Of a stretch of DNA of 64,000 nt, positions 24,211 through 33,676 are shown piece after piece. Each line of letters starts with the position of its first letter. The stretch's first letter is position 1. The position numbers were made by a program, and so were the translations under genes. The stretch comes from Bacteroidales bacterium. GTDB taxonomy: Bacteria; Bacteroidota; Bacteroidia; Bacteroidales; CAIWKO01. The notes beneath the pieces are model-generated. The model was not told where the DNA came from. It saw nothing but the letters and a program-made list of their open reading frames with translations, and did not search any database. Location of the stretch: positions 74,328-138,327 of the forward strand of contig JALOBU010000006.1 in NCBI GenBank assembly GCA_023228145.1, in the 5' to 3' direction.

Positions 24211-24344
24211 TGTTTTACTTTTTTTACATTTATCAAAAATTGAACCATTATTTAGAATTAATTTAAATAATTTTTTTAATTTAATTGTTAATAGAATTAT
24301 TAAAAATTTTACTCATAACTTTCTGTTTTTTACGTTTATTTACT

Positions 24345-24352
24345 TAAATTTG
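24345..24352 (+). promoter_or_regulatory. -7 element upstream of the small secreted protein gene
   Basis: TAAATTTG matches TAnnTTTG and lies 21 bases before the ATG at 24374. TCTG at 24322-24325, 19 bases upstream, could be an imperfect -33 element. Confidence 0.4.
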
Positions 24353-24373
24353 CTAGTTTATTAATAATATTTC

Positions 24374-24820
24374 ATGTTTATGTATTTAAAATCCAGCCTC
24401 ATACAATTTTTTTTATTTGTTATTTCATTGAATTTATTTGCCCAAACAAATACCGGATGGTTACCTATCGGTTTATCTGCAAGCGGTAAAAATATGCAAA
24501 ATGGTGTGGAAGCATTTTACCAGCTTGGTAAATGCAATAGTGAAGATGTAATTTGTATTAAATTTATTAACAATAATAATTTTGGTGTAAATATGGAATG
24601 GAATGATGCTGTTTTTACTATGGAACATAAATGGATTAGTAACGTAAAAACCGAAAAAAGAAAATGCTTAACACTTGGACAAGGAGAAACTGTATCAGGA
24701 GATTGCAAGAAAAATAAGAACAGTGAACTGCGGGTAAAAATAAATGAATTTATTACTGACATTAAAGATTTTAACTTGTTTGGTTTAAATAATTTTAAAG
24801 TAACAAGTATTATTGAATAA
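24374..24820 (+). CDS. small secreted protein of unknown function
   Basis: Not recognised. A 148-residue protein with a signal peptide (YLKSSLIQFFLFVISLNLFAQ) and a mature part of about 120 residues. Seen: four cysteines (GKCNSEDVICIKF, then KCLTLGQGETVSGDCKK) that could form two disulfides, a likely short beta-sandwich pattern (FGVNMEWNDAVFTMEHKW), and a lysine-rich late segment. It stands 30 bases upstream of the large T9SS adhesin-like gene, in the same direction, so the two may be cotranscribed. It has no sorting domain, lipobox or known motif. Confidence 0.6.
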   Translation: MFMYLKSSLIQFFLFVISLNLFAQTNTGWLPIGLSASGKNMQNGVEAFYQLGKCNSEDVICIKFINNNNFGVNMEWNDAVFTMEHKWISNVKTEKRKCLTLGQGETVSGDCKKNKNSELRVKINEFITDIKDFNLFGLNNFKVTSIIE

Positions 24821-24850
24821 TATTTCGTTCTAATGATATATCATCCCAAA

Positions 24851-27800
24851 ATGAAACATTATTACATAAAAAGTTTTTTATTAATAATTTTTATACTTCT
24901 AGGTATTTTCTCTTCATTTTCTCAACAAACAGTATCCACCACTGTTTATTTTTCGGGATTTCAGGCTTGTGGGGGGTGTACTGTCTGTGGTGATGACTAT
25001 TGGTGCACTAACACTCCGGGAAGTTATTGCGGGGATACTGAACCATGCCGATCAATATCTTTCTTTGACCCTGTTCCTCCCGGAAATGTTATATCCAATG
25101 TTGTTGTAAATTATTGGACGGGAAGTTGCGAGGGAGCAGCAATTTATGGCACTTTAGCTAATAATTCTACAGATATTTTTACACTCCCTGTAGCTTATGA
25201 TGGCAATACCGGATGCTTGTGCAGTGACCTTCCATGCGTGCTTACAACTTCCGTTTCAGCCAGCTTCCCTTGTGGAATCAATGGCTATAATTATGGAGGC
25301 ATTAATTACTTCACAGTATGTTCTAATGCGCCCATGTGTATTAACAGGGCAGAACTTATTTTTTCATATGTAGATATTAGTGTTATGACTCCAACCATAA
25401 CCGCATCAGGGCCAACATTTTTCTGTGGAGGCGGAACAGTTACGCTTACTGCCAACAGCGGATATATTTCTTACAATTGGAGTACAGGAGATAATACACA
25501 GTCAATCACTGTTTCACCAACTTCTACAACAACTTATACTGTTTCAGTTACCACTACTACAGGATGCACTACAGCAAATGCATCATTAACAGTTACAGTT
25601 GTCCCTTATCCTACTATTACTGCTACAGCAACATCACCTACAATATGTGTTGGGCAATGCACTGACCTTAATGCATCAGGGGGAACTACTTACGGATGGG
25701 CGCCGGGGAATCTTACCGGAGCTACAGTTAATGTATGTCCAACATCAACTACTGTATATTCAGTGCTGGGCGAAAATTCAGGTTGTACGGGTACAACAAA
25801 TGTAACTGTTAATGTGTTTCCTAATCCGGTTACAACTGCAACAGCATCACCAACTATTATTTGTACGGGGCAAAGTTCAACTTTGACAGCAAGTGGTGCC
25901 AGTACTTATACCTGGCAGCCTGGTGATATGACGGGAAGCAGTGTTACTGTTTCTCCAACGACAACAACAATTTATACTGTTACAGGAGCAAATGACATTT
26001 GTACATCCCAGGCAACTGTTACCATTACTGTTGACCCAACCCCAGCTATTACAGTTACGCCATCAGCCCCTTCAATTTGTTATGGTCAATCAGTCGATTT
26101 GACAGTAAATAGTTCAGTTCCTTTAACAAACTGTACGTGGAACCCTACTACAGGGTTAAATCCACCGAATTCATGCAATCCCACAGCAAACCCAACCACA
26201 ACTACTACATATTTTGTCCAGGGGCAGTCAGGGGCAGGATGTTCCAATACTACAAGTGTAACTGTCACTGTTAATCCATTGCCATTAGTAAGCGTATCTT
26301 CAGATGCTCCCAATAATACCATCTGCAGCGGTCAATGTACTCAACTTTCTGCTACCAGCACTCCAGCCGATACAGGATGGTTGTGGGCGCCGGGTAATGG
26401 ATTAAGTTCAACTACAATATCAAACCCTGTAGCTTGCCCAACAGCAACAACTACTTACACAGTAGGTGCTCAGACTGCAGCAGGGTGCACAGGCACTAAC
26501 AGTATAACTATAACTGTAAATCCGACATCAACACTTATTGTGTCTCCCGACCCTGCAAATATTTGTGCTGGCAATAGTGTGCAGATGGATATAACCGGTA
26601 TTCCACCCTTGAGTAATTGTACCTGGAGCCCAACCACCGGCCTGACACCTCCGAACGGCTCTTGTTCACCGACTGCTTCACCGGCTTCGACAACAACCTA
26701 TACAATCACTGGGGAGAATGCTTACAATTGCACCAGCAGCACATCTGTAACTATAACAGTTCACCCGAACCCTGTAATCACCATCACTCCTGAAGCTGAT
26801 ACGATATGTTATGGAGAGTCTACAACACTCCAAGCTTCCGATAATCCATCAGGGCTTGTTACTACATGGACCTGGGACCCTCAATCATATCTGAATCCGG
26901 CAAACAGCAGCACAACAATTGCTAATCCGCCCTCCACAGTAACTTATACACTTACAGGCACTTCTGACGCAGGCTGTACTGATTCTGAATCAATCAATGT
27001 TGTTGTTGACCCTTTACCAGTACTCACGTTTGATATCTTGCCAAATTTATGTATCACTTCCACTCCCTTTTTGCTGACACAAGCTTTGCCTTCAGGAGGC
27101 TATTATTCAGGTCCAGGAATTTTCAATGATACTTTATTCCCATCTATGGCAGGTGTCGGTACTCATACTATTACATATTACTACACTGATCAATTGACGG
27201 GTTGTTCAAATACTATTACACAAACCATCACTATAGATGCAGGCATTACAGTTTTGGTCAATCCTTCCAGTGTTACCATTTGTCCAGAAAACAATGCTAT
27301 GCTCACGGCCAGTGGTGCTACCACTTATGTTTGGTCGCCATTTCTTGGGCTTAGCTCCAGCACAGAACCTATTGTTATAGCTCATCCGCCTACAAGCCAG
27401 ATTTATACTGTGGTAGGTTCTGACCCTAACGGGTGCAGCGGAGCGGCAACCGCAACAGTAAATTATTATAACACTAATATTGTAAATATTTTTGCAGAAC
27501 CTCCTTGGGGATGCAACCCTGTTCATATTACAGGTAGTTATGTGCCAGAATGGCTTATTAGAGATTCTTCATGGGTGTGGAATTTTGGAGATTACTATAG
27601 CAATAGTGATGTGTATCACGAAAAGAACCCTACTCATTTTTATCAGCATGAAGGTAATTATGTAATATCGTTTCATGCTCAGGATACAAACGGGTGTGCT
27701 GTAATTGATACCGAATACGTTGAAGTATTCATCACTCCCCAAGCTGATTTTTATTCCATACCCGATGTCGCATACACCGACAACCCCCAAGTTCAGTTTA

Positions 27801-28273
27801 TTGATTTGTCACTTGGTGCAAACTACTGGTTCTGGAATTTTGACGACTATGCCTCCTATGAGTATAACTTTTCTGATCAACAGAACCCCTTCCATATCTT
27901 TTCAGACTCCGGCACTTATCTGGTTCAGTTGATAGTAACCAGCAGCCATAATTGTTCTGACACCGTTGAAAAGCCAATAAGGATTAATCAGGAAACTACC
28001 ATATTCATTCCAAATGCATTTACGCCAAACAATGACTTACTAAATGATGTTTTCAAACCCAGCATTATAGGTATAGATAATGCGTCTTATAAATTCTATA
28101 TTTTCGACAGGTGGGGCAGGCAGCAATTCTTCACAGATAATGTTGAAAAGGGGTGGAATGGTAAATATGATGATAAAGAATGCGAGACAGGTGTCTATGT
28201 TTACCTGATATTATATAAATCATATACAGGAAAAGATTTTAAACTAAAAGGCACTGTGACGTTGGTCAGGTAA
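24851..28273 (+). CDS. large T9SS-secreted adhesin-like protein with PKD domains and gliding-motility CTD
   Basis: About 1,140 residues. Seen: signal peptide MKHYYIKSFLLIIFILLGIF; a Cys-rich head (ACGGCTVCGDDYWCTNTPGSY); about eight Ig-like modules of 75-90 residues, each with IC-G, LTASGA-TYxW-PG, S-TTTYTV and VTVTV; two PKD-like domains (WVWNFGDYYSNSDVYHEKNP and WFWNFDDYASYEYN); and a type B CTD (IFIPNAFTPNNDLLNDVFKP, FYIFDRWGRQ, CETGVYVYLI). The CTD directs export by the T9SS. The architecture fits a surface adhesin or motility-related fibre; ligand unknown. A Met six codons upstream (24833) is an alternative start. Confidence 0.85.
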   Translation: MKHYYIKSFLLIIFILLGIFSSFSQQTVSTTVYFSGFQACGGCTVCGDDYWCTNTPGSYCGDTEPCRSISFFDPVPPGNVISNVVVNYWTGSCEGAAIYGTLANNSTDIFTLPVAYDGNTGCLCSDLPCVLTTSVSASFPCGINGYNYGGINYFTVCSNAPMCINRAELIFSYVDISVMTPTITASGPTFFCGGGTVTLTANSGYISYNWSTGDNTQSITVSPTSTTTYTVSVTTTTGCTTANASLTVTVVPYPTITATATSPTICVGQCTDLNASGGTTYGWAPGNLTGATVNVCPTSTTVYSVLGENSGCTGTTNVTVNVFPNPVTTATASPTIICTGQSSTLTASGASTYTWQPGDMTGSSVTVSPTTTTIYTVTGANDICTSQATVTITVDPTPAITVTPSAPSICYGQSVDLTVNSSVPLTNCTWNPTTGLNPPNSCNPTANPTTTTTYFVQGQSGAGCSNTTSVTVTVNPLPLVSVSSDAPNNTICSGQCTQLSATSTPADTGWLWAPGNGLSSTTISNPVACPTATTTYTVGAQTAAGCTGTNSITITVNPTSTLIVSPDPANICAGNSVQMDITGIPPLSNCTWSPTTGLTPPNGSCSPTASPASTTTYTITGENAYNCTSSTSVTITVHPNPVITITPEADTICYGESTTLQASDNPSGLVTTWTWDPQSYLNPANSSTTIANPPSTVTYTLTGTSDAGCTDSESINVVVDPLPVLTFDILPNLCITSTPFLLTQALPSGGYYSGPGIFNDTLFPSMAGVGTHTITYYYTDQLTGCSNTITQTITIDAGITVLVNPSSVTICPENNAMLTASGATTYVWSPFLGLSSSTEPIVIAHPPTSQIYTVVGSDPNGCSGAATATVNYYNTNIVNIFAEPPWGCNPVHITGSYVPEWLIRDSSWVWNFGDYYSNSDVYHEKNPTHFYQHEGNYVISFHAQDTNGCAVIDTEYVEVFITPQADFYSIPDVAYTDNPQVQFIDLSLGANYWFWNFDDYASYEYNFSDQQNPFHIFSDSGTYLVQLIVTSSHNCSDTVEKPIRINQETTIFIPNAFTPNNDLLNDVFKPSIIGIDNASYKFYIFDRWGRQQFFTDNVEKGWNGKYDDKECETGVYVYLILYKSYTGKDFKLKGTVTLVR

Positions 28274-28425
28274 TTCTTAACAATGTTTAAAATGTTTTGA
28301 TAAAGAAACGGCCGATAGTTGGTTAAATGTTTTATTATGTGTTATTTTAAAGCTATATCCGTTATTGTTCTTGTGTTTGAAATCGTAAAATTATTAATTG
28401 AAATATTTATAACTATACTACAATA

Positions 28426-29253
28426 ATGGCTTTTAAAAATTTTAAAATTGACGAACTTAAAGATATTTCAAAAAATATTCGTAAAGATATATTGCTGAGC
28501 CTTGCTGAGGCAGGCTCTGGCCATACCGGAGGCTCACTGGGGTTGGCTGATATATTTACCTGCCTGTATTTTTCTATAATGAACCATAAACCTGATGACC
28601 CGGGATGGCCTCTGAGAGACCGGCTTATACTTTCCATTGGCCATGTTGCACCGGTTCTGTATGCTACTTTGGCTCATGTAGGCTATTTCCCTATCGAAGA
28701 GTTATTGAGTTTACGTAAATTGTGTTCCCGCCTTCAGGGGCATCCGGGAAGAGACCATGGCCTGCCGGGTATTGAATTGTCTGCCGGTTCACTTGGACAA
28801 GGCTTATCTGTTTCGGTGGGGATGGCGCTTGCAGCAAAATATGATAAAGCAAACTACAGGATTTTCTGTGTTATGGGCGACGGAGAATTACAGGAAGGTT
28901 CTGTGTGGGAAGCGGCTATGAGTGCAAGCCATCACAAACTTGACAATTTATACGTGATAGTTGACCGCAACAATCTTCAGATTGATGGCAAAACATCAGA
29001 TGTTATGGAAATAGAGCCCCTGCATGAGAAATGGAAATCTTTTGGATGGGAAGTTATGGAATGTGATGGAAATAATCATGAAGATTTTATTTCTGTATTT
29101 GATAAGTTCGAAGAACGAAATTCAAAACCCAGGATTATTATTGCTCATACGATAATGGGAAAAGGAATACCTCCTATAGAGAACGATTACCGCTGGCATG
29201 GCAAAGTGCCATCAAAAGAAGAGGCTGAAACATTTATTGGGATGTTAAAATAA
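28426..29253 (+). CDS. transketolase, N-terminal (TPP-binding) subunit
   Basis: First half of a split transketolase of the non-oxidative pentose phosphate pathway. 275 residues. Seen: SGHTGGSLGLADIFTCLYF, the conserved substrate and cofactor start; LQGHPGRDHGLPGIELSAG; and the TPP motif CVMGDGELQEGSVWEAAM with the following IVDRNNLQIDG. The partner half, with the pyrimidine-binding and C-terminal domains, starts 6 bases downstream. Split transketolases are widespread in Bacteria and Archaea. The ATG at 28426 follows a 152-base gap with no clear promoter. Confidence 0.94.
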   Translation: MAFKNFKIDELKDISKNIRKDILLSLAEAGSGHTGGSLGLADIFTCLYFSIMNHKPDDPGWPLRDRLILSIGHVAPVLYATLAHVGYFPIEELLSLRKLCSRLQGHPGRDHGLPGIELSAGSLGQGLSVSVGMALAAKYDKANYRIFCVMGDGELQEGSVWEAAMSASHHKLDNLYVIVDRNNLQIDGKTSDVMEIEPLHEKWKSFGWEVMECDGNNHEDFISVFDKFEERNSKPRIIIAHTIMGKGIPPIENDYRWHGKVPSKEEAETFIGMLK

Positions 29254-29259
29254 TTTATT

Positions 29260-30216
29260 ATGGAATTTATCAACAGAGGTAGCAGGCCTACAAAAATCGG
29301 TTTTGGAGAAGGTATAGCAGAAGCGGGAAAAAGATTTTCGGATTTATTTGTTTTAGGAGCGGATATTACAGCATCTGTCGGTCTGGATTTATTTGCAAAA
29401 ACATTTCCCGAACGCTTTTTTTCGCTGGGTATCGCCGAACAAAACTGTGTCGGCGTTGCTGCGGGTTTGGCACTCAATGGGAAAATTCCTGTATTTGCTA
29501 CCTATGGCGTTTTTGCTGCGTTAAGAGCTGCAGATCAGATAAGGGTTTCTATATGTTACAACAATTTGCATGTGATAATAGGCGGAGCACATGCCGGCAT
29601 TTCTGTCGGACCTGATGGCGCTACTCACCAGGCTTTGGAAGACTTAGCCGTGATGCGTGTATTGCCTAATATGACTGTGCTTTCACCTTGCGATGCCACG
29701 CAGGCAAAATTATTGGTGCTGCATGCAGTTGAAAAATTAAAAGGCCCCGTTTACATTCGCTTTGGACGCGAAGCAGTGCCGGATTTTACATCTGAAAATT
29801 TACAAACTGAAATAGGTAAAGGGCAAGTATTTAAAGAAGGTGCTGATGTTTGTATTATTGCGACAGGGCATATGGTGTGGGAAGCCTTGCAGGCGGCTTA
29901 CCGGCTTGAAGAAAAAGGTGTTAATGCAAGGGTAATAAACTTACATACCGTAAAACCCATTGATAAAAAGATTATTATTGATGCGGCACGAGAATGCAAA
30001 AAAATTATTACCGTTGAGGAGCACCAGGTTTCTGCGGGGTTTGGTAGTGCAGTGTCGGAGGTTGTATCACAGGAATGTCCGGCAATTATGAAATTAATTG
30101 GTGTTCATGACCGTTTTGGCGAATCGGGGAAACCTGACGAACTGATGAAAAAATTTAAACTGAATGCAGAAGATATTTACAATCTGGTTTTGGAATTCAT
30201 GGCTGAAAAACATTGA
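29260..30216 (+). CDS. transketolase, C-terminal subunit
   Basis: Second half of the split enzyme, 318 residues. Seen: LGADITASVGLDLF, FSLGIAEQNCVGVAAGLAL with the catalytic Glu of the pyrimidine domain, ATYGVFAALRAADQIR, HAGISVGPDGATHQALEDLA, and the C-terminal VITVEEH-like block KIITVEEHQVSAGFGSAV. It begins 6 bases after the N-terminal subunit gene, so a heterotetramer made from one transcript is expected. The M15 peptidase gene begins 7 bases after its stop, an apparently unrelated envelope gene carried on the same strand. Confidence 0.94.
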   Translation: MEFINRGSRPTKIGFGEGIAEAGKRFSDLFVLGADITASVGLDLFAKTFPERFFSLGIAEQNCVGVAAGLALNGKIPVFATYGVFAALRAADQIRVSICYNNLHVIIGGAHAGISVGPDGATHQALEDLAVMRVLPNMTVLSPCDATQAKLLVLHAVEKLKGPVYIRFGREAVPDFTSENLQTEIGKGQVFKEGADVCIIATGHMVWEALQAAYRLEEKGVNARVINLHTVKPIDKKIIIDAARECKKIITVEEHQVSAGFGSAVSEVVSQECPAIMKLIGVHDRFGESGKPDELMKKFKLNAEDIYNLVLEFMAEKH

Positions 30217-30223
30217 AGCGGAT

Positions 30224-31081
30224 ATGAAGATTTTTAAAAGCAGCGGTATATTTATGGCAGTTGTGCTGATTTTTTTATTATCATACTATTTTATAGTGTA
30301 TAAAAATAAACCTAATCCCCCTCAGGCAAATAATCAGCCTTTGCTCAATACTGCTGATACTTCAAAAACGTTAAGAAAACAATATCAGTTTACAAATGAT
30401 ACGACTGTTACTATTGAATTTCTTACCGGGAAATTTAACCCTGCTAAAGACACAAATTTCATTGAAGTAGATGAAGAATATGCCAACAGAAGAAATATTT
30501 ATCTGTTGAAAGAAACTTATCAAGCATTTATTGAAATGTATTATGCTGCCCAAAATGAAGGCGTAAAACTGAAAATTATCTCAGGAACAAGAAATTTCAA
30601 TTATCAGAAATCCATATGGGAACAAAAATGGAATGGCTCCAGGCTTGTTGAAGGCAAAAACCTTGCTGCCACAATAAAAGATACTCTAGAGCGTGCCAGG
30701 ATAATTTTAAAATATAGTTCAATGCCTGGAACATCACGCCACCATTGGGGCACCGACATTGACCTGAACAGCATGGAAAATAATTATTTTGATTTGCCCG
30801 AAGGAAAAAAAGTGTATGAATGGTTGTGTAATTATGCTTCAAAATATGGATTTTGCCAACCTTTCATCACCATGGGGGATTCCCGAAAAACCGGCTATCA
30901 GGAAGAAAAATGGCATTGGTCGTATATGCCACTATCCAAAGTTTTTTTAAATGAGTACAGAAAAAAAGTAACATATAGCTCAATCAGTGAATTTTCAGGA
31001 AGCAAAGCTGCGAAGGAGTTGGATGTAATCACTAATTATGTAATGAGCATAAATGAAGATTGTGTTACGATAACATATTAA
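30224..31081 (+). CDS. M15-family D,D-carboxypeptidase (VanY/DacY-like), membrane-anchored
   Basis: A 285-residue zinc peptidase predicted to trim D-Ala from peptidoglycan stems in the periplasm. Seen: one N-terminal membrane segment (GIFMAVVLIFLLSYYFIVY), LKIISGTRNFNYQKSIWEQKW (substrate region), the zinc motif SRHHWGTDIDLN (pattern SxHxxGxxxD) and the last ligand EKWHWSYMP. All ligands are intact. The ATG at 30224 is preferred over a start inside the transketolase gene because it directly precedes the hydrophobic anchor. A second M15 enzyme, of VanX type, is encoded at 60599-61345. Confidence 0.88.
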   Translation: MKIFKSSGIFMAVVLIFLLSYYFIVYKNKPNPPQANNQPLLNTADTSKTLRKQYQFTNDTTVTIEFLTGKFNPAKDTNFIEVDEEYANRRNIYLLKETYQAFIEMYYAAQNEGVKLKIISGTRNFNYQKSIWEQKWNGSRLVEGKNLAATIKDTLERARIILKYSSMPGTSRHHWGTDIDLNSMENNYFDLPEGKKVYEWLCNYASKYGFCQPFITMGDSRKTGYQEEKWHWSYMPLSKVFLNEYRKKVTYSSISEFSGSKAAKELDVITNYVMSINEDCVTITY

Positions 31082-31217
31082 TTTGTAGAGCGTTATTTTG
31101 GTGAGATTATTGAGTATATTTTTATTTAAAAGTATGTCTCTTTTTTAATGAATTTATTTGAAAGTATTGTAAATAAAAAGTGGTTTTTAATTAATTAGTA
31201 ACTCAGAATAATTATTG

Positions 31218-31225
31218 TATTTTTG
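31218..31225 (+). promoter_or_regulatory. -7 element for the surE operon
   Basis: TATTTTTG matches TAnnTTTG. It overlaps an in-frame GTG at 31225, so the transcript would start after that codon; this supports the ATG at 31240 as the SurE start. Confidence 0.5.
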
Positions 31226-31239
31226 TGCAAACGAATGTA

Positions 31240-32007
31240 ATGAAAAAACCTCTCATACTCGTAACAAATGACGATGGTATAGCAGCCCCGGGCATTAGAT
31301 TTCTGACAGGTTTAATGTGTAAATTGGGAGATGTGGTTGTGCTCGCTCCGGACAAACCTCAGTCAGGCATGGGGCACGCCATTACTGTCGCTAACCCAAT
31401 AAGGATGCAAAAGATTTTGGTGGAAGAACATTACAAAGAATATTGCTGTAGCGGAACACCGGTGGATTGTGTGAAACTTGCTATTGACAAAATACTGCAC
31501 CGCAAACCTGACTTGCTGGTTTCTGGTATTAATCACGGCTCAAATTCATCGGTAAATATTATTTATTCCGGCACAATGTCGGCAGCGCTTGAAGGTGCTA
31601 TGGTCAACATTCCTTCGGCAGGATTTTCATTAAACGATTATTCATATCATGCAGATTTTTCGCATACTGCAGGCTATATTAAGAAAATATGTCAGAACCT
31701 GTTAAAATCGGGATTGCCTGGAAAAACATGTCTAAATGTTAATTTTCCAAAGAATGAAAAAAAACTCAGGGGGTTAAAAATATGCAGGCAGGCTATTGGC
31801 CATTGGAAAGAAGAATTCAGCGAGCGCAAAGACCCTCATGGCAAAAATTACTACTGGCTTACAGGAGTTTTTGAGAACCCCGATAAAGGAAAAGATACCG
31901 ATGAATGGGCACTGAAAAATAATTTTGTTTCAGTAGTTCCTGTGCATATTGATTTTACAGCACATGACGTTATACCTGTAATTAAAAAGTGGAAATTAGA
32001 TGTTTAA
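31240..32007 (+). CDS. surE: 5'/3'-nucleotidase SurE
   Basis: Metal-dependent survival protein that dephosphorylates nucleoside monophosphates. 255 residues. Seen: LVTNDDGIAAPGI, the metal-binding Asp pair at the N-terminus; APDKPQSGMGHAIT; CSGTPVDCVKLA; and LVSGINHGSNSSVNIIYSGT (Asn ligand and substrate loop). ATG at 31240 gives the normal short MKKPLILVTNDDG start. The stop overlaps the next gene by 8 bases, beginning a four-gene overlapping string that ends with lgt. Confidence 0.95.
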   Translation: MKKPLILVTNDDGIAAPGIRFLTGLMCKLGDVVVLAPDKPQSGMGHAITVANPIRMQKILVEEHYKEYCCSGTPVDCVKLAIDKILHRKPDLLVSGINHGSNSSVNIIYSGTMSAALEGAMVNIPSAGFSLNDYSYHADFSHTAGYIKKICQNLLKSGLPGKTCLNVNFPKNEKKLRGLKICRQAIGHWKEEFSERKDPHGKNYYWLTGVFENPDKGKDTDEWALKNNFVSVVPVHIDFTAHDVIPVIKKWKLDV

Positions 32008-32290
32008 ATTTTTGAAAAAAGATTCTTTTATTCTTGGGCTGATACTGGGAATTGTATTACCGGGCCTGTGTTTTGGTATTTTGTATCTTTTAAATACAAC
32101 TTTGTTAGTAAACAAGGAAACAGGCCTTTCCATTTTCAAGCTCACCACCATTATTATTTTGAGCCTGATACCCAATGCGGTCGCTTTACGCATTTATCTT
32201 GTGAACCTGAAAGCCGATAAAACCGGCAGGGGGATACTATTTTTTACTTTTATTATTGCTATTATTTTTATCATTTTCTATTACATGTAA
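32000..32290 (+). CDS. small inner-membrane protein of unknown function
   Basis: A 96-residue hydrophobic protein with three likely membrane segments: FILGLILGIVLPGLCFGILY, a second around FKLTTIIILSLIPNAVALRI, and ILFFTFIIAIIFIIFYYM at the C-terminus. No named motif. The start ATG lies inside the last codons of surE (8-base overlap) and its TAA overlaps the ATG of the DUF192 gene in TAATGA, so translation is probably coupled both ways. It is part of a surE-DUF192-lgt string, pointing to an envelope-related role. Function not assigned. Confidence 0.75.
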   Translation: MFKFLKKDSFILGLILGIVLPGLCFGILYLLNTTLLVNKETGLSIFKLTTIIILSLIPNAVALRIYLVNLKADKTGRGILFFTFIIAIIFIIFYYM

Positions 32291-32826
32291 TGAAACATAA
32301 GTTAAAAGGAAAAAATATTGTCCTTATTCTTATTATTATCGTTATTGCAGTGATTATAATCCTGATAATTTGGCCTTCAAAACCTCATAATAAAAGAAAA
32401 CGACAGATACAGAATGAAGTGGTTCGTGAGCCTGTATTCAGAAAAGACGGCGAGTTGAAATTTGTTGATGATGGTTCAATTAAGAAAACCATTAGTATTG
32501 AAATTGTACAGTCTGAAGCTGAACGTACACAGGGCCTGATGTTCAGGAAATCAATGCCAGACAGTTGCGGCATGTTGTTTATTTTTGAAGATATGCAGCC
32601 GCTTTCTTTCTGGATGAAAAATACACATATCCCTCTCGACATAATCTTTATTGACAATGATTTCAAAATTGTCAGCATTGCAAAAAATACTGTTCCGTTT
32701 TCCACAACATCTATTCCTTCAGGTAAAGAAGCTATGTATGCCTTGGAATTAAATGCAGGCTTTTGCGATAAAAATGGTATTAAAGAAGGTGTGAAAATTA
32801 AATATAACTTAACCAACATCATATGA
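32290..32826 (+). CDS. membrane-anchored DUF192 protein
   Basis: A 178-residue protein: one N-terminal membrane segment (IVLILIIIVIAVIIILIIW), a basic stretch, then the DUF192 domain with QSEAERTQGLMFRKSMPDSC, GMLFIFEDMQPLSFWMKNT, PLDIIFIDNDFKIVSIAKN and ALELNAGFCDKNGI. Those are the hallmark blocks of PF02643; the biochemical role of the family is not settled. The ATG overlaps the previous stop, and its own stop TGA overlaps the lgt ATG by 4 bases. Confidence 0.9.
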   Translation: MKHKLKGKNIVLILIIIVIAVIIILIIWPSKPHNKRKRQIQNEVVREPVFRKDGELKFVDDGSIKKTISIEIVQSEAERTQGLMFRKSMPDSCGMLFIFEDMQPLSFWMKNTHIPLDIIFIDNDFKIVSIAKNTVPFSTTSIPSGKEAMYALELNAGFCDKNGIKEGVKIKYNLTNII

Positions 32827-33629
32827 ATTTATTGAAAATTATATGGAATCCATCTCCTGAGATTTTTACTGCAGGAAATTTTGGCTTGCGCTGGTACGGA
32901 TTATTGTTTGCAACAGGTTTTTTTCTGGCTTATGCGATATTATATTATATCTATAAACGCGAAAAAATATCTCTCACGCTTCTTGACTGGCTTACATTTT
33001 ACATTTTTATTGCAGTGCTTATTGGTGCCAGGCTCGGTCATTGCCTGTTCTACGAATGGGACTATTATAAAAACAACCTGTGGGAAATCCTGATGGTGTG
33101 GAAAGGCGGCCTGGCCAGTCATGGGGCTGCTATTGCCATCATCATCGCGTTGATTATTTATGTAAAAAAATATAAAGTCAATCTCTGGTGGCTCTTCGAC
33201 AGGATGGCTATCGTCATCCCTGTTTCGGCGGCTTTTGTGCGTTTAGGAAATCTTATGAATTCAGAGATTTACGGAATAACAACTTCTGTGCCCTGGGGAT
33301 TTGTGTTTGCTGCTGACAGAGGAGCAGGAAATTTGCCCAGGCACCCTACACAACTTTATGAAGCATTTTCATACCTGCTCATAGCTCTGGTGCTTATTAT
33401 CCTTTACAGAAAAAATATTGGTATAAATCGTCCCGGTTTGTTTGTGGGCGTTTTTCTGGTAGCCCTATTTACTGCTCGTTTTTTGATTGAATTTCTAAAA
33501 GAAGTACAAGTAAACTTTGAGAATAATATGTCGCTTGACATGGGGCAATGGCTGAGTGTCCCCTTTATTCTTCTCGGAATCGGATTCATTGTATTTGCTT
33601 TAAGAAAAAACCCAAAAATAATTCAATAA
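32823..33629 (+). CDS. lgt: phosphatidylglycerol-prolipoprotein diacylglyceryl transferase (canonical Lgt)
   Basis: First enzyme of lipoprotein maturation, moving diacylglyceryl from phosphatidylglycerol to the lipobox Cys in the inner membrane. 268 residues, seven hydrophobic segments. Seen: FGLRWYGLLFATGFFLAY, GGLASHGAA with the essential His (residue 100), VRLGNLMNSEIYG with Arg140, Asn143 and Glu148, HPTQLYEAFSYL, and RFLIEFLKEVQ. All catalytic residues are conserved, unlike the paralogue at 8767-9939. It ends the surE string, and the convergent terminator of the downstream minus-strand gene follows at once. Confidence 0.95.
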   Translation: MNLLKIIWNPSPEIFTAGNFGLRWYGLLFATGFFLAYAILYYIYKREKISLTLLDWLTFYIFIAVLIGARLGHCLFYEWDYYKNNLWEILMVWKGGLASHGAAIAIIIALIIYVKKYKVNLWWLFDRMAIVIPVSAAFVRLGNLMNSEIYGITTSVPWGFVFAADRGAGNLPRHPTQLYEAFSYLLIALVLIILYRKNIGINRPGLFVGVFLVALFTARFLIEFLKEVQVNFENNMSLDMGQWLSVPFILLGIGFIVFALRKNPKIIQ

Positions 33630-33653
33630 AAAAAGCTGCCTTGAGGGCAGCTT
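33630..33653 (-). terminator. intrinsic terminator of the 33677-34054 gene
   Basis: On the minus strand AAGCTGCC, a 5-base loop and GGCAGCTT are followed by a run of Ts, a classic rho-independent terminator. It lies 24 bases past that gene's stop; on the plus strand the stem is preceded, not followed, by the T/A run, so it is directional. Confidence 0.85.
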
Positions 33654-33676
33654 ACAGAACTATTTGATTTTTCAGA

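Noticed and set aside
28274..28425. Promoter for the split transketolase genes
   Set aside because: No TAnnTTTG element with a suitable -33 box could be placed in this gap.
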